64,000 nt of DNA from Pseudomonadota bacterium (GTDB lineage Bacteria > Pseudomonadota > Gammaproteobacteria > Burkholderiales > Burkholderiaceae_C). The position numbers and the translations under genes are program-made. The stretch is from contig JAFEEG010000005.1 in assembly GCA_018241225.1 (NCBI GenBank), positions 1 to 64,000 of the forward strand. The letters are read 5' to 3'. Of the stretch, positions 62,483 through 64,000 are shown piece after piece (within the stretch, counting starts at the first letter, position 1; each line of letters begins with the position of its first letter). Below the pieces are notes generated by a model. The model was not told where the DNA came from, did not search any database, and saw nothing but the letters and a program-made list of their open reading frames with translations.

Positions 62483-64000
62483 TCAGTGCATGCGCCGCAG
62501 GCTCTGCAGCCTGGCTTGCGCGTTGATCAGGTCGCGTGTTCCCTTGCCCCCCTGGATCGATCGACAGGCGCACTCGATCAGCTCGATGGCCTCGTCCTTG
62601 TTCTGCCCTTGCGATTCCCAGAGCTCGGCCAGGCTGGTGGCCGCCCTGAGATAGAGGGACGCCAGCTCCCGCGAGCGGGCGCATTGCAGGGCCTGCTGGT
62701 ACCACGCCTGGGCTTCGGCGGCGCGGTCCAGCCCGCCGGCAACGGCGCTTTGAAGCGTGAGCTGGCCGATGAGCCGCCGGATCTCGGCCTCGTAGTAGCG
62801 TTCGCCGGTGCGCGTCACGATGGCCAGCGCCTGCTCCAGCAAGACCAGTCCGTCCTCCGGGCGCCGGCACAGGGCCTGTCCTTCGGCGCGCATGGTCAGG
62901 TAGAAGGGCGAGGTCACCACGGCGCCCGACTCGGCCCACAGCTCGTAGCCCTGGCGCATCTCCTCCACGCCGGATTCGGTTTCGCCCAACTCGGCCAGCG
63001 CGCGGCCGCGCATGACGCGCGCATGCGCCAGCCAGACGGTGAAGCCGCCGTCCTCGCAGATCTCGACTGCCCGGTTGGCCGAGGCCAGGGCCGGCTCGTT
63101 CTCGCCCCGAAAGTGCTGCACCGCCGCGCGGAAGCCGAAGGCCTCGCCCATGCTGAACTTGTGCTGGATGTGCTCCGCGTGCGCGGTCACGGTCATGACC
63201 CTGGAAAGCGCCTCGTCCGGAAATCCCAGCTCCCACAGCGACCACGCCGAGTAGCACAGGCACATCACGCCCGGGTCCTGCACGGCCTGCGGGTGATGCT
63301 CCAGCTGCATGTACTCGGCGCGGCACGCATCCATCTCACGCACCGCCTGGGCCATCTCGCCCTGGTGCATGCGGATGTTGGCCAGGGCCCACTGGGTCTG
63401 GATCTTCTGGATGCTGCTGTTCGCGCTGCCGGCGCGCTGCGCCGCGTCCAGCGCATGGACGCGCGCCTTGTCGAAGTCGGCACGCATGAAGTGATAGCTC
63501 TCCAGGCCCAGCAGCACGCGCATCACGGCGCCTTCGTCGCCTAGCAGGCGCGCCAGCTCCATCGCCCGGACATAGGCGCGCTCGACGCGGGTCGCGCCAT
63601 AGCCCCGCGTGGCGATGAGGCGCGCGGCCAGCAGCAGCTGCAGCCGCAGCTCGGCGCGCGAGCGCTCTTCGCTGGTCGGTGACCTGGCGAGCACCGCGAG
63701 CGTGCTTGCGATGTGGGCAATGGCCTCCGCGTGCGCCGAGCGCGACGCGGCGTGCCGCACCGCCGCATCCCAGTGGCGCAGCGCGTCGGCGTACATGCCC
63801 GCTTCGGTGTAGTGGGACGCGAGCAGCTCAGGATGCCTTTCGCAGACATCGGGAAAGCTCTCGCTGATGACGGTCGCGATGACCTGGTGCAGGCAGCGGC
63901 GATCGCGCTCGAGCAGCGAGTGATAGGCCGCGTCGCGCATCAAGGCGTGCCTGAACCCGAAGCGAAGACCCTGGCCGTCCTTGGGAACGATCATGCCGGC
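62483..64000 (-). CDS. AAA/TPR regulator of the adenylate-cyclase-like family (C-terminal part, runs off the window)
   Basis: The frame is open through the last base of the window, so only the final 506 codons are seen. The first part (FGFRHALMRDAAYHSLLERDRRCLHQVIATVI, then PELLASHYTEAG) is the ATPase-end segment found in class III adenylate-cyclase/AAA regulators and LuxR-MalT type proteins. The rest is a helical array of tetratricopeptide-like repeats (LANIRMHQGEMAQAVREMDACR, GRALAELGETESGVEEMRQGYELW). The N-terminal catalytic or DNA-binding domain is outside. It heads the P450/DyP-patatin run and is a likely controller of it. Confidence 0.75.
   Translation of the reverse strand, partial: AGMIVPKDGQGLRFGFRHALMRDAAYHSLLERDRRCLHQVIATVISESFPDVCERHPELLASHYTEAGMYADALRHWDAAVRHAASRSAHAEAIAHIASTLAVLARSPTSEERSRAELRLQLLLAARLIATRGYGATRVERAYVRAMELARLLGDEGAVMRVLLGLESYHFMRADFDKARVHALDAAQRAGSANSSIQKIQTQWALANIRMHQGEMAQAVREMDACRAEYMQLEHHPQAVQDPGVMCLCYSAWSLWELGFPDEALSRVMTVTAHAEHIQHKFSMGEAFGFRAAVQHFRGENEPALASANRAVEICEDGGFTVWLAHARVMRGRALAELGETESGVEEMRQGYELWAESGAVVTSPFYLTMRAEGQALCRRPEDGLVLLEQALAIVTRTGERYYEAEIRRLIGQLTLQSAVAGGLDRAAEAQAWYQQALQCARSRELASLYLRAATSLAELWESQGQNKDEAIELIECACRSIQGGKGTRDLINAQARLQSLRRMH

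Noticed and set aside
57209..64000. A CBASS-type anti-phage operon
   Set aside because: A patatin alone is not enough: no CD-NTase is seen, and the neighbours are a P450 and a haem peroxidase. The unseen end of the regulator leaves a small possibility.

Overview
The window is about 67% G+C, densely packed and short-leadered. It carries four tripartite-tricarboxylate (Bug/TctC) binding proteins, a 2-methylcitrate operon of the AcnD/PrpF type, MetE with a divergent MetR, and a TPP-riboswitch thiC. This combination points to a chromosomal segment of a soil or plant-associated member of the Burkholderiales, most likely Comamonadaceae and Variovorax-like (inference; no marker gene is present). I see no rRNA, tRNA, CRISPR, transposase or phage gene.

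Layout. 0-4.3 kb: LysR regulator, CoA transferase, HMG-CoA-lyase-type enzyme and Bug protein (acyl-CoA catabolism). 4.3-6.8 kb: bestrophin, ankyrin protein, RluA pseudouridine synthase. 6.8-11.2 kb: two Pho-box-like sites, a periplasmic binding protein, a small lipoprotein and a Tat-exported phosphocholine-specific phospholipase C. 11.3-16.4 kb: metE/metR and a PabB-PabC fusion. 16.4-22.2 kb: periplasmic asparaginase, ornithine-cyclodeaminase-family enzyme, threonine-synthase-like PLP enzyme, DctA-type symporter, RidA and a YheO-type regulator, which look like a catabolic unit for aspartate or a related amino acid. 22.2-32.2 kb: a seven-gene minus-strand operon (thioesterase, prpC, Bug, acnD, prpF, Bug, prpB-like lyase) with a divergent short-chain acyl-CoA regulator and a clear operator between them. 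32.3-35.6 kb: CorA-type transporter and a coupled PlcP-like phosphoesterase/glycosyltransferase pair resembling phosphate-starvation lipid remodelling. 35.6-45.5 kb: TrxC, single-domain methionine synthase, MFS exporter, two large nested palindromic repeats, small conserved genes, thiC, an envelope pair, DUF808 and a cupin. 45.6-49.8 kb: GntR regulator, ThDP enzyme, Bug and VOC protein.

49.8-56.0 kb is a tightly overlapping minus-strand signalling operon: two membrane histidine kinases, a receiver, an RsbW-type kinase, an RsbV-type STAS protein, a patatin lipase, a possible 29-residue bridging ORF and an RsbU-type receiver-phosphatase.

57.2-64 kb holds the most unusual locus. An AAA/TPR regulator running off the window edge, a divergent cytochrome P450 with an extra C-terminal domain, and a 1158-residue fusion of a DyP-type haem peroxidase to a membrane-anchored patatin phospholipase are consecutive on one strand, the last two with overlapping ends. 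A lipase, a haem peroxidase and a P450 in one operon suggest a bacterial system that releases fatty acids and oxidises them (oxylipin-like). The domains are read from sequence; the pathway is inference. With the phospholipase C, the PlcP/glycosyltransferase pair and the second patatin, membrane-lipid turnover recurs across the window.
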